Shown here piece after piece: positions 1 to 6,303 of a DNA stretch of 7,394 bases (position 1 is its first letter; every line of letters starts with the position of its first letter). Location of the stretch: assembly GCA_027340195.1 (NCBI GenBank), contig DAHWNE010000212.1, positions 1-7,394 of the forward strand. The letters are read 5' to 3'. The notes beneath the pieces were generated by a model. It searched no databases. It saw nothing but the letters and a program-made list of their open reading frames with translations, and was not told the origin of the DNA. This DNA is from Acetobacteraceae bacterium. Its GTDB lineage: Bacteria > Pseudomonadota > Alphaproteobacteria > Acetobacterales > Acetobacteraceae. A program made the position numbers and the translations under genes.

Positions 1-1650
1 CGGCTGTGGCTGGCGCGCGACCGTGCCGCGCTGGCCGGGCTGCCCGCCCACCCTGGCCGGATCGTTCCGCCGCGCGGATTCCGCGCCGTCTTCGCCACCG
101 ACGCGGTCGGCCGCATCCCACCCCAGCACGCCCCGGTGGCGCTGCCCGCGCTGGGACCCGGCGGCTGGGGCCTGGGCCCGGGCTGCCCGGCCGGCGGCGC
201 GGCGGGCGGATTCGTGCTGGTGGTGGCCGCTGCCACCGGCGGGCGCCTGGGCGGATGCGTCGATCCGTCCGAGCTGGCCGCCGCCTGGCGCCGCCGGCTG
301 CGGCCTGGGATCAGCCTCGCCCTGCGCCGCGGCGGGCAGCTTCTGCTGCGGCTGGGCCCGGCCCGGGCGCTGCGCTGGCACACCGGACCGGCCGGGTTCG
401 CGGTGGGCGTGGCCCCGGCGGCGCCGGGATGGCCGGACGGCACCCTGCCGATCGCGGCACTGGGCCTGCTGGGCGCGCTGGTGCTGCCGGGCGCCGTGCT
501 GGCCGGGCTGCGCGCCCTGGCCAAGGCTCGCGACGCCGCCGCCGATGCCGCGCGCTTCGCCGATGTGGTACGGCTCGGCGCCGAACGACACCGGCAGGCC
601 TTCCTTTCCGCCCCGGTGCCGCTGGCCGCGTTGGACCCGGCGCAGCGGGTGCTGGCCGCCAATGACGCGCTGCTGCGCCTGACCGGCTTCCGTCGAGAGG
701 AGGTGCTGGGCCAGCCGATGACCGCGCTGGTGGCCCCCGGCGACCGCCCCGCCGCCGAGCAGGATTTCATGCGCGCGCTGGCCGGCGATATCCCCGCCCC
801 GCCGCCCCGCCGGCTGCGCCGCCGCGACGGGGCCGACCTGCGTGTGAGCCTGATCCCCCGCCCCGAGCGCGGCCCCGACGGTCTGGTTCGGCGCATCCAT
901 CTGGCCGTGCAGCCGGTCGGAACCGACGCCGGTGCCGACCGACACGACGCGCTGGCCCGGGTGGTGGGCGGGGTGGCGCATGATTTCAACAACCTACTCA
1001 TGGTACTCATCGGCAATCTCGAGCGCCTGAACGGGCAAGCGGAGCGCCCGGACGCGGTGCGCCGCCTGGCCGGGCTCGCTTTGCGCGCGGCCGACCGCGG
1101 CGCGGCGCTGACCGCGCGGCTGCTGGCCGCGGCCGGCACCCAGAAGCTGTGCCCCGAGCTGGTCAACCCCAACCGCCTGTTGCGAGATGCCGCCGCCGAG
1201 ATCGAGGCCACGGCCGGCGCCGAGGTGGCGGTGCAATGGGTTCTGTCGCCCCTGTTGGAACCGGTGCGGCTGGACCGGGACGGGTTCCGCGCCGTGGTGC
1301 TGGCGCTGGTCGCCAATGCCGGGGCGGCGATGCCGCAGGGCGGCCGGCTGACGGTGGAGACCGCCAACCGGCCGGGCAGCGGGCATATCGCGGTCAGCTT
1401 CGCCGATACCGGGGTCGGCATGACACAGGAGGTGCTGGCGCGGGCCACCGAGCCCTTCTTCACCACCCGCCCACCGGGGACCGCCTCCGGCCTGGGCCTG
1501 AGCATCGCCGACGGGTTCGCCCGCCAGTCTGGCGGCTGGCTGGAGCTGCGCTCGGAACCCGGGATCGGCACCTCGGTGACGCTGGTGCTGCCCCGGTCGG
1601 ACGCAGCGCGGGAGGTGGCGGCGCCGGTGGGCGGCGTACCGGTGGCCTGA
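1..1650 (+). CDS. PAS-domain sensor histidine kinase, 5' end missing
   Basis: Sensor kinase of a two-component system, which would autophosphorylate on His and pass the phosphate to a response regulator. The frame is open from base 1, so the true start lies outside the window; GTG at 136 is only an internal candidate. Visible order: an extracytoplasmic-looking N-terminal stretch, one hydrophobic segment (about 450-525, PIAALGLLGALVLPGAVLAG), a linker helix, a PAS domain (about 590-920), the phosphoacceptor box GGVAHDFNN with His at 979-981, then a HATPase_c domain. The ATPase shows an N box (ANAGAAMP, Asn at 1315-1317), G1 DTGVGM, F box EPFFTT and G2 SGLGLS. Asp directly after His and Asn at +4 fit the E/DxxN phosphatase motif. 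The protein ends soon after the ATPase domain with no receiver domain, and no response regulator lies in the window. The usual first N-box Asn is Ala here, but the Mg-binding Asn is kept. The input signal cannot be read from the sequence. Confidence 0.93.
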   Translation, partial: RLWLARDRAALAGLPAHPGRIVPPRGFRAVFATDAVGRIPPQHAPVALPALGPGGWGLGPGCPAGGAAGGFVLVVAAATGGRLGGCVDPSELAAAWRRRLRPGISLALRRGGQLLLRLGPARALRWHTGPAGFAVGVAPAAPGWPDGTLPIAALGLLGALVLPGAVLAGLRALAKARDAAADAARFADVVRLGAERHRQAFLSAPVPLAALDPAQRVLAANDALLRLTGFRREEVLGQPMTALVAPGDRPAAEQDFMRALAGDIPAPPPRRLRRRDGADLRVSLIPRPERGPDGLVRRIHLAVQPVGTDAGADRHDALARVVGGVAHDFNNLLMVLIGNLERLNGQAERPDAVRRLAGLALRAADRGAALTARLLAAAGTQKLCPELVNPNRLLRDAAAEIEATAGAEVAVQWVLSPLLEPVRLDRDGFRAVVLALVANAGAAMPQGGRLTVETANRPGSGHIAVSFADTGVGMTQEVLARATEPFFTTRPPGTASGLGLSIADGFARQSGGWLELRSEPGIGTSVTLVLPRSDAAREVAAPVGGVPVA

Positions 1651-1652
1651 AC

Positions 1653-1667
1653 GGGGGCGGTGCCCCT
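1653..1667 (+). terminator. Weak hairpin after the kinase gene
   Basis: Just after the kinase stop codon, GGGGC and GCCCC form a 5-bp stem with a GGT loop, extendable by one G-U pair. Only two T residues follow, so it would be a poor intrinsic terminator. It may still mark the end of the kinase transcript, since the next gene begins 82 bp after the stop. Confidence 0.25.
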
Positions 1668-1675
1668 TGCGCCAC

Positions 1676-1705
1676 TGGCAAATCCACGCCCCGATCCGCT
1701 ATCCT
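1676..1705 (+). promoter_or_regulatory. Possible promoter for the ridA-like operon
   Basis: In the 82-bp gap between the kinase and the RidA-like gene, TATCCT (1700-1705) resembles a -10 element. TGGCAA (1676-1681), 18 bp upstream, is a poor -35. The better-looking TTGCGC at 1667-1672 is 27 bp away, which is too far. The position is right for the first gene of a three-gene run, but the hexamers are weak, so this is tentative. Confidence 0.3.
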
Positions 1706-1732
1706 GCCCCTGCGCAACATGGGGATGGCGGC

Positions 1733-2200
1733 ATGGCCGAGCTGGTGGAAGTGAAGCTGGCGGAACTGGGCATCACCCTGCCGGAGCCGGCCCGCCCGAT
1801 CGCCACCTATGTGCCCTATGTGGTCACCGGCGACCTGGTGGCCATCTCCGGCCAGCTGCCGCTGCTCGCCGGCAAGGTCTCGGTCACCGGCAAGCTCGGC
1901 GCCACCGTCCCGCTGGAGCAGGGCCAGCAGGCAGCGCAGCGCTGCTTCATCAACCTCCTCGCCCAGCTCAAGGAAGCCTGCGGCGGCGATCTGGACCGGG
2001 TGCGCCGCGTGGTCCGTCTCGGCGGTTTCATCGCCTGCGTGCCCGAGTTCACCCGCCATGCCGAGGTGATGAACGGCGCCTCCGACCTGGCGATGGCGGT
2101 GTTCGGCGAACTCGGCCGCCACGCGCGTACCACCGTCGGCGTGCCCTCGCTGCCGCTCGACGCGGCGGTGGAGGTCGAGGGCCTGTTCGAGATCGCCTGA
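1733..2200 (+). CDS. RidA family protein (YjgF/YER057c/UK114-like)
   Basis: A 155-residue protein of the RidA superfamily. Canonical members are homotrimers that hydrolyse reactive enamine/imine intermediates (such as 2-aminoacrylate) released by PLP enzymes. This one looks like the longer UK114_like_1 branch (LAELGITLPEP..., YVPYV, ISGQLP, NGASDL, GRHART, VGVPSLPLDAAVEVE), whose own substrate is not established. Arg132 in the HART motif lines up with the catalytic Arg of canonical RidA, and Glu147/Glu149 match the conserved VEIE segment, so activity is plausible. The start is ATG 1733 rather than the in-frame ATG at 1667. The N-terminus then matches the family, and a GGGGA Shine-Dalgarno-like stretch lies at 1721-1725, 7 nt upstream. 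It stops 4 bp before the next gene, so the two are very likely co-transcribed and translationally coupled. Confidence 0.92.
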   Translation: MAELVEVKLAELGITLPEPARPIATYVPYVVTGDLVAISGQLPLLAGKVSVTGKLGATVPLEQGQQAAQRCFINLLAQLKEACGGDLDRVRRVVRLGGFIACVPEFTRHAEVMNGASDLAMAVFGELGRHARTTVGVPSLPLDAAVEVEGLFEIA

Positions 2201-2204
2201 CCCG

Positions 2205-3362
2205 ATGGCGGATGCCGCGCCCTCGCTCAGCCTGACCCTGCATGGCGCGATCGGGGAGATTCCCGCCGCCGAGTGGGACGCCTGTGCCGGGGCGGGCAAC
2301 CCGTTCGTCTCCCACGCCTTTCTCTCGGCGGTGGAGGACAGCGGCTCGGCCGGGCCGCGCACTGGCTGGCTGCCGCGCCACGCCGCCCTGCGGGACTCCG
2401 CCGGGGGGCTGCTCGCGGTGGCGCCGATGTATGCGAAATCGCACAGCTACGGCGAATATGTGTTCGACCACGGCTGGGCCCACGCGCTGGAACGCGCCGG
2501 AGGGTCGTACTATCCGAAGCTGCAGGTGGCGGTGCCGTTCAGCCCGGTGCCCGGACCGCGGCTGCTGATACGCCCCGGCGCCCGGGTGAGCCCCGCCGCG
2601 CTCGGGCGCGCGCTGGCGCAGGCGGGCGCGGAGCTCGACGTATCGTCGGTTCACGTCACCTTCTGTTCCGAGCCGGAATGGGAGGCGCTGGGCCGCGCCG
2701 GCTGGTTGCAGCGGCTCGGGATGCAGTTCCACTGGCACAACCCGGGCTACCGCGATTTCGAGGATTTCCTGGGCGCGCTGTCCTCGCGCAAGCGCAAGGT
2801 GCTGCGCCGCGAACGTCGCGACGCCAATGCCGCCGGGCTGACCTTCCACGCCCTCTCCGGGTCCGAGCTGCGGGAACGGCACTGGGATGCGTTCTACCGA
2901 TTCTACACCGCGACGGTGGACCGCAAATGGGGCAGCGCCTACCTGACCCGCGACTTCTTCTCCCTGCTCGGCGAACGCCTCGGCGCGCGGGTGGTGCTGA
3001 TGCTGGCCGAGCACGACGGGCTGCCGGTCGCCGGCGCGCTCAACCTGGCCGGGGACGAGGCGCTCTACGGGCGCAACTGGGGCTGCCGGGGCGAGTGGCC
3101 GTTCCTGCATTTCGAACTCTGCTACTACCGCGCCATCGAATGGGCGATCGCCCACCGTCTGCCGCGGGTGGAGGCCGGTGCGCAGGGGCGCCACAAGATC
3201 CAGCGCGGCTACCTGCCGTCCCCCACCTATTCCGCGCATTGGATCGCCCATGCCGGGCTGCGCCGCGCGGTGGCCGGGTTCCTCGAGGAGGAACGCCCGC
3301 AGATCCGCGCCGAAATGGCGGCACTGGCGGCGGATTCGCCCTTCCGTCAGGATGGTGATTGA
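2205..3362 (+). CDS. FemAB_like / GNAT-fold acyltransferase-like protein (DUF482)
   Basis: A 385-residue protein matching the FemAB_like family (DUF482, COG3146), often named GNAT-family N-acetyltransferase or 'peptidoglycan biosynthesis protein'. The family resembles Fem aminoacyl-transferases and GNAT enzymes, but its substrate is unknown to me. Family hallmarks are SYGEYVFDHGWA (81-92), SYYPKLQVAVPFSP (101-114), the basic run RKRKVLRRERR (185-195), FYRFYTATVDRKWG (210-223), RNWGCR (290-295) and EAGAQGRHKIQRGY (323-336). Length is normal and the frame is intact. There is no signal peptide or membrane segment, so it should be cytosolic. ATG follows the RidA stop by 4 bp and no strong Shine-Dalgarno is visible, which suggests translational coupling. 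From memory, this gene is a frequent neighbour of the RidA-like gene in alphaproteobacteria, sometimes with a glycerophosphodiester phosphodiesterase gene, which is absent here. Confidence 0.88.
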   Translation: MADAAPSLSLTLHGAIGEIPAAEWDACAGAGNPFVSHAFLSAVEDSGSAGPRTGWLPRHAALRDSAGGLLAVAPMYAKSHSYGEYVFDHGWAHALERAGGSYYPKLQVAVPFSPVPGPRLLIRPGARVSPAALGRALAQAGAELDVSSVHVTFCSEPEWEALGRAGWLQRLGMQFHWHNPGYRDFEDFLGALSSRKRKVLRRERRDANAAGLTFHALSGSELRERHWDAFYRFYTATVDRKWGSAYLTRDFFSLLGERLGARVVLMLAEHDGLPVAGALNLAGDEALYGRNWGCRGEWPFLHFELCYYRAIEWAIAHRLPRVEAGAQGRHKIQRGYLPSPTYSAHWIAHAGLRRAVAGFLEEERPQIRAEMAALAADSPFRQDGD

Positions 3363-3380
3363 GATCGGCGGGGAAACGAC

Positions 3381-4979
3381 ATGGACACGGACTACCTGGT
3401 GATCGGCGCCGGCTCGGCCGGCTGCACCGTGGCGGCGCGGCTCGCCGAGACCGGCGCGCGGGTGACGCTGCTGGAAGCCGGCCCGCCCGACCGCAACCCC
3501 TGGATCCATATCCCCGCCGGCGTGCTGAAGCTGCTCCGCCACCCGGTCATCAACTGGAACTACACCGCCGAGGGCGGGCCCGGCAGCGACGGGCGCCCCA
3601 TCCACTGGCCGCGCGGGCGCACGCTCGGCGGCTCCTCCTCGATCAATGGGATGCTCTACGTGCGTGGCAACCCGGCCGATTACGACGGCTGGGCGCAACT
3701 CGGCTGCCGCGGCTGGAGCTACGAGGACGTGCTGCCGTTCTTCCGCAAATCCGAGGACTACCCGAAGGGCGATCCCGCTTTCCGCGGCCGGGGCGGGGTG
3801 CTGCGAGTGGAGGATTACCGCACCATCCTGCCGCTTACGCACCGATTCGTGGAGGCGGCCGGCGCGGCCGGTCATACGTTCCGAAAGGACCTGAACGGGG
3901 CCGAGCAGGAAGGCGTGGGCTATTCGCAGATGACCCGCAATGGCCGGTTCCGTGGCTCCACCGCGCGCACCTTCCTGGCCGCGGCGCGCGGGCGGGCCAA
4001 CCTGCGGGTGGAGACGGAGGCGCTGGCGACCGCGCTGCTGTTCGACGGTCGGCGCTGCACCGGCGCGGCGGTGCATCAGCGCGGGCAGAGCCGTGAGATC
4101 CGCGCCGCGCGGGAGGTGATCCTGTGCGGCGGCGCGGTCAATTCGCCGCAGCTGCTACAGATTTCGGGCATCGGCCCGGCGGCCCATCTGCAGGCGATCG
4201 GGGTGACGCCCCGCCACGACCTGCCCGGGGTGGGCGCCAATCTGCAGGATCATTACGTGGCCCGCATCGCGCATCGGGTGCGCGGGGCGATCTCGATCAA
4301 CCAGCTGGCGCGCGGAGTGCGGCTGGCCGGGCAGGTGGCCCGGTTCTTCCTGCGCGGCGACGGGGCGCTGACCTTCGGGGTGACCTCGGCGCAGGTGTTC
4401 GCCCGCTCGCGGGAAGGGCTGGCCAGCCCCGACCTGCAGCTGCTGTTCACCCCGGCCAGCTACGACCCGGCGGTGTTCGGCGCGCTGGAGCGCGAACCCG
4501 GCATGACGGTGGCGATCTGTCCGGTGCGCCCGGACAGTCGCGGCAGCATCATGGCGGTCTCGCCCGACCCGTTCACCAAGCCGCGGATCACGCCCAACTA
4601 CCTCTCGGCGCCATCCGACGCGGCGGTGCTGGTGGCGGGGATGCGGATGACCCGAGCCATCTTCGCGCAGCCGGCGCTGGCGCAACACAGCGTGACCGAG
4701 TTGCTGCCGGGGCCGCAGGCGGTGACCGATGCGGACCTGCTCGCCTCTGCCCGCCGCTACGGGACCACCATTTTCCACCCGGTGGGCACCTGCCGGATGG
4801 GCGAGGACCCCGCCTATGCGGTGGTGGATTCCCGGCTGCGGGTGCATGGGCTGGGCGGGCTGCGGGTGATCGACGCCTCGGTGATGCCGACCCTGACCAC
4901 CGGCAACACCAACGCGCCCACCATCATGATCGCCGAGAAGGGCGCAGCGATGATCGCCGAGGATGCGCGGGCTGCCTGA
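3381..4979 (+). CDS. GMC-family FAD-dependent alcohol/choline dehydrogenase-like oxidoreductase
   Basis: A 532-residue flavoenzyme of the glucose-methanol-choline family, closest in style to choline dehydrogenase-like (BetA-type) proteins; these oxidise alcohols to aldehydes using FAD. The N-terminal Rossmann motif is GAGSAG (9-14), with the ribose-binding acidic residue at Glu32. GMC signature 1 starts at [13 protein letters not shown] (79-91) and signature 2 is [15 protein letters not shown] (261-275). The C-terminal catalytic pair is His466 ([10 protein letters not shown]) and probably Asn511 ([13 protein letters not shown]). Length is typical and nothing essential is missing. There is no signal peptide or transmembrane helix. 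A GGGGA Shine-Dalgarno lies at 3370-3374, 6 nt before ATG. The gene follows the FemAB_like gene by 18 bp and is probably the last of the operon. No betB, betI or choline transporter is nearby, so choline as substrate is not supported. The substrate is unknown. Confidence 0.95.
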   Translation: MDTDYLVIGAGSAGCTVAARLAETGARVTLLEAGPPDRNPWIHIPAGVLKLLRHPVINWNYTAEGGPGSDGRPIHWPRGRTLGGSSSINGMLYVRGNPADYDGWAQLGCRGWSYEDVLPFFRKSEDYPKGDPAFRGRGGVLRVEDYRTILPLTHRFVEAAGAAGHTFRKDLNGAEQEGVGYSQMTRNGRFRGSTARTFLAAARGRANLRVETEALATALLFDGRRCTGAAVHQRGQSREIRAAREVILCGGAVNSPQLLQISGIGPAAHLQAIGVTPRHDLPGVGANLQDHYVARIAHRVRGAISINQLARGVRLAGQVARFFLRGDGALTFGVTSAQVFARSREGLASPDLQLLFTPASYDPAVFGALEREPGMTVAICPVRPDSRGSIMAVSPDPFTKPRITPNYLSAPSDAAVLVAGMRMTRAIFAQPALAQHSVTELLPGPQAVTDADLLASARRYGTTIFHPVGTCRMGEDPAYAVVDSRLRVHGLGGLRVIDASVMPTLTTGNTNAPTIMIAEKGAAMIAEDARAA

Positions 4980-4987
4980 GCCCGCGC
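4965..4987. terminator. GC-rich hairpin between convergent genes, candidate bidirectional terminator
   Basis: GCGCGGGCT (4965-4973) and AGCCCGCGC (4979-4987) form a perfect 9-bp stem with a 5-nt loop. The hairpin covers the GMC stop codon and most of the 15-bp gap before the convergent dehalogenase stop, lying 7 nt past that stop on the - strand. It is placed where it could end both transcripts. There is no T-tract on either side, so it may instead act as an RNA-stabilising 3' structure or pause site. Confidence 0.45.
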
Positions 4988-4994
4988 CCGCGGA

Positions 4995-5678
4995 TCAGCC
5001 TGCTCCCACCAGCGCCGGCAGCGCCGCGAGCGAGGTCACCTCGTGGTCGGGCCGGCCCGGCAGGCGCTCCGGCTTCTGGGCGTAGCGGTTGCACCAGACC
5101 ACCCGCATCCCGAACGCCGAGGCCGCCCAGGCGTCCCAGGCATTGGAGGATTGGAACGAAACCTCCGTCGCCGCGACCTCCAGCCGGTCCAGCGCGTGTT
5201 GATACACCCGCGGATCGGGCTTGAAGACGCCCACTTCATCGACCGAGATCACCGCGTCCAGGAGCTCGGCCAGGTGGTTGCCCGCCACCGCGCTGGCCAG
5301 CATCGCCGGCGAGCCGTTGGACAGGATCGCGGTCCGAATGCCCGCCGCGCGTAGCCGGCGCAGCATGTCCGGGATTTCCGGGAACACCGCCAGCGTCCGA
5401 TAGAGGTCCATCAGCCGCGCCCGCAGCGCCGGCTCCGCGAGACCCAGCGTCTCCAGCGCGTAGTCCAGCGAATCGCCGGTGATCTGCCACAGATCGACGT
5501 AACGTCCCTGCATCGACCGCAGCCAGGTGTATTGCAGTTGCTTGTCGCGCCACAGCGCGGTCAGCGCCGGCGCCTGCGCGCCCAGCGCATCGGTGCAGCC
5601 GCGCGCCGCGGCGGCGAAATCGAACACCGTGCCATAGGCGTCGAACACGCAGGCGCGGATACCAGGGAGCGGGGCCAT
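4995..5678 (-). CDS. L-2-haloacid dehalogenase (haloacid dehalogenase type II)
   Basis: A 227-residue HAD-superfamily enzyme expected to hydrolyse L-2-haloalkanoic acids to D-2-hydroxyacids. Numbered from ATG 5678, all residues known to matter in Pseudomonas L-DEX YL are present: nucleophile Asp13 and Thr17 (FDAYGTVFD), Arg44 ([13 protein letters not shown]), Ser120 (ILSNGSP), Lys153 and Tyr159 (FKPDPRVY), then Ser177, Asn179 and Asp182 ([10 protein letters not shown]). This full set separates it from phosphatase-type HAD proteins. The motif around Asn179 reads SSNAWDAW rather than the common SSNGWDA. The protein is cytosolic, with no signal peptide. ATG overlaps the peroxiredoxin stop by one base (TGATG); an alternative GTG start 3 nt upstream (5681) would give a GTGA overlap. 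Either way the two genes are translationally coupled. Native substrates are unverified, since such enzymes also occur in organisms not exposed to haloacids. Confidence 0.93.
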   Translation of the reverse strand: MAPLPGIRACVFDAYGTVFDFAAAARGCTDALGAQAPALTALWRDKQLQYTWLRSMQGRYVDLWQITGDSLDYALETLGLAEPALRARLMDLYRTLAVFPEIPDMLRRLRAAGIRTAILSNGSPAMLASAVAGNHLAELLDAVISVDEVGVFKPDPRVYQHALDRLEVAATEVSFQSSNAWDAWAASAFGMRVVWCNRYAQKPERLPGRPDHEVTSLAALPALVGAG

Positions 5679-6247
5679 CACGCCGCCGCCGTCGGCAGCC
5701 CGGTCACCTCGCCGCGCGCCGGATAGTCCTTCGAGATGACGAAATCGAGCGCGCCCAGGATGTCGGCGAACCGGGGCCGCGCGAATGGCATCGTCTGCAC
5801 GCTGGCGAAATAGAGCGTGCCGTCGGCGCGGATCAGGAACAGCCCGGGCTCGACGAACAACGCCGGCTCCTCCACCCCGGCCGAGGTGGGGCCGCGGCCC
5901 GAGGAAATATAGAGGCCCGAGCGGCGCGCCGCATCCAGACCGAGTCCATAGGCCACCGGCAGCCGGCTGAGCCGCCAGTTCTCCTTCGCCGCCGCCGCCC
6001 GCTCTGCGTCATCGCTGCTGATCGCCACCACCTCGGTGCCGCGCGCTGCGAAATCGGTCACCTTGCCGTCGAGCTCGCGCAGATAGGTGCTGCAGATCGG
6101 GCAGTGCAGGCCGCGATAGACCACGATCAGGGAGAACCGTTCCGGTCGCGCGGTCGCCACCGACCAAGTGCCGCCGCCGACCAGCGGCAGCGACAGATCG
6201 GGCACCTTCTGGCGCGGGACCAGGAGGGAGATGGGGGCGACGGACAT
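5678..6247 (-). CDS. Peroxiredoxin-like (AhpC/TSA, Prx_like2-type) protein
   Basis: A 189-residue thioredoxin-fold protein of the peroxiredoxin-like family. It shows YRGLHCPICSTYLRELD with Cys49 and Cys52 as a CPIC pair, and a conserved C-terminal half (EPALFVEPGLFLIRADGTLYFASVQ, then MPFARPRFADILGALDFV, and KDYPARGEV). Classical peroxiredoxins carry Thr/Ser three residues before the peroxidatic Cys. Here that position is Gly46, so a thiol-disulfide reductase or atypical peroxidase role is as likely as ordinary peroxide reduction. There is no signal peptide, so it is cytosolic. The ATG has a Shine-Dalgarno GAGG (6255-6258 on the opposite strand) 7 nt upstream. It heads a two-gene operon with the dehalogenase and sits 39 bp after tetR, under an apparent TetR-controlled promoter. 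Confidence 0.92.
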   Translation of the reverse strand: MSVAPISLLVPRQKVPDLSLPLVGGGTWSVATARPERFSLIVVYRGLHCPICSTYLRELDGKVTDFAARGTEVVAISSDDAERAAAAKENWRLSRLPVAYGLGLDAARRSGLYISSGRGPTSAGVEEPALFVEPGLFLIRADGTLYFASVQTMPFARPRFADILGALDFVISKDYPARGEVTGLPTAAA

Positions 6248-6274
6248 CGGCGGGCCTCGGTGGTGAACGCGGCC

Positions 6275-6303
6275 TATCTGGACCGATCATTCCAGAACGT
6301 CAA
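6275..6303 (-). promoter_or_regulatory. Candidate promoter of the peroxiredoxin-dehalogenase operon
   Basis: Reading leftward, TTGACG (6303-6298) matches the sigma-70 -35 consensus at five of six positions. A 17-bp spacer leads to CAGATA (6280-6275), a weak -10. Transcription would begin near 6268, leaving a leader of about 20 nt that holds the GAGG ribosome site. The -35 lies inside the last codons of tetR. The good -35, correct spacing and fit with the Shine-Dalgarno support it; the poor -10 limits confidence. Confidence 0.5.
6277..6296. promoter_or_regulatory. Palindromic TetR-type operator
   Basis: A 20-bp palindrome with outer arms TCTGGA (6277-6282) and TCCAGA (6291-6296) and a central GATC. 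Eight of ten base pairs are symmetric; only the fifth and sixth positions inside TGGACCGATCATTCCA break symmetry. Its left half resembles ACCGATCGGT-like operators of several TetR regulators, including the NemR-type GACCG half-site. It fills the -35/-10 spacer of the promoter above and overlaps the tetR stop codon, so binding would block RNA polymerase. The adjacent TetR protein is the obvious candidate ligand. Confidence 0.6.

Noticed and set aside
1667..1732. N-terminal extension of the RidA-like protein from ATG 1667
   Set aside because: The extra 22 residues do not fit the family N-terminus, there is no ribosome site, and the ATG falls in the hairpin after the kinase stop.
1719..1754. 11-codon Trp-rich mini-ORF (MGMAAWPSWWK) overlapping the RidA-like start
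   Set aside because: It has no Shine-Dalgarno, is an out-of-frame reading of the RidA 5' end, and no attenuator structure or tryptophan gene is nearby. The three Trp codons follow from TGG-rich bases of the overlapping frame.
1460..2362. 300-codon open frame on the - strand across the kinase end and RidA-like gene
   Set aside because: It crosses the ends of two supported + strand genes, has a composition-driven Arg/Pro-rich C-terminus and no recognisable domain.
3141..3154. 14-bp perfect palindrome with central GCGATCGC inside the FemAB_like gene
   Set aside because: It is deep within coding sequence, encodes conserved-looking residues, and such GC/GATC palindromes arise often by chance at this base composition.
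2049..4076. 675-codon open frame on the - strand opposite the FemAB_like and GMC genes
   Set aside because: Its translation is low-complexity Arg/Gly/Ala/Pro-rich with no family motif, and it lies opposite two well-recognised genes. Long antisense frames are expected in very GC-rich coding DNA.
3381..4979. Naming the GMC enzyme betA (choline dehydrogenase)
   Set aside because: The family motifs fit, but no betaine aldehyde dehydrogenase, BetI or choline transporter is nearby, and the same motifs occur in many GMC enzymes with other substrates.
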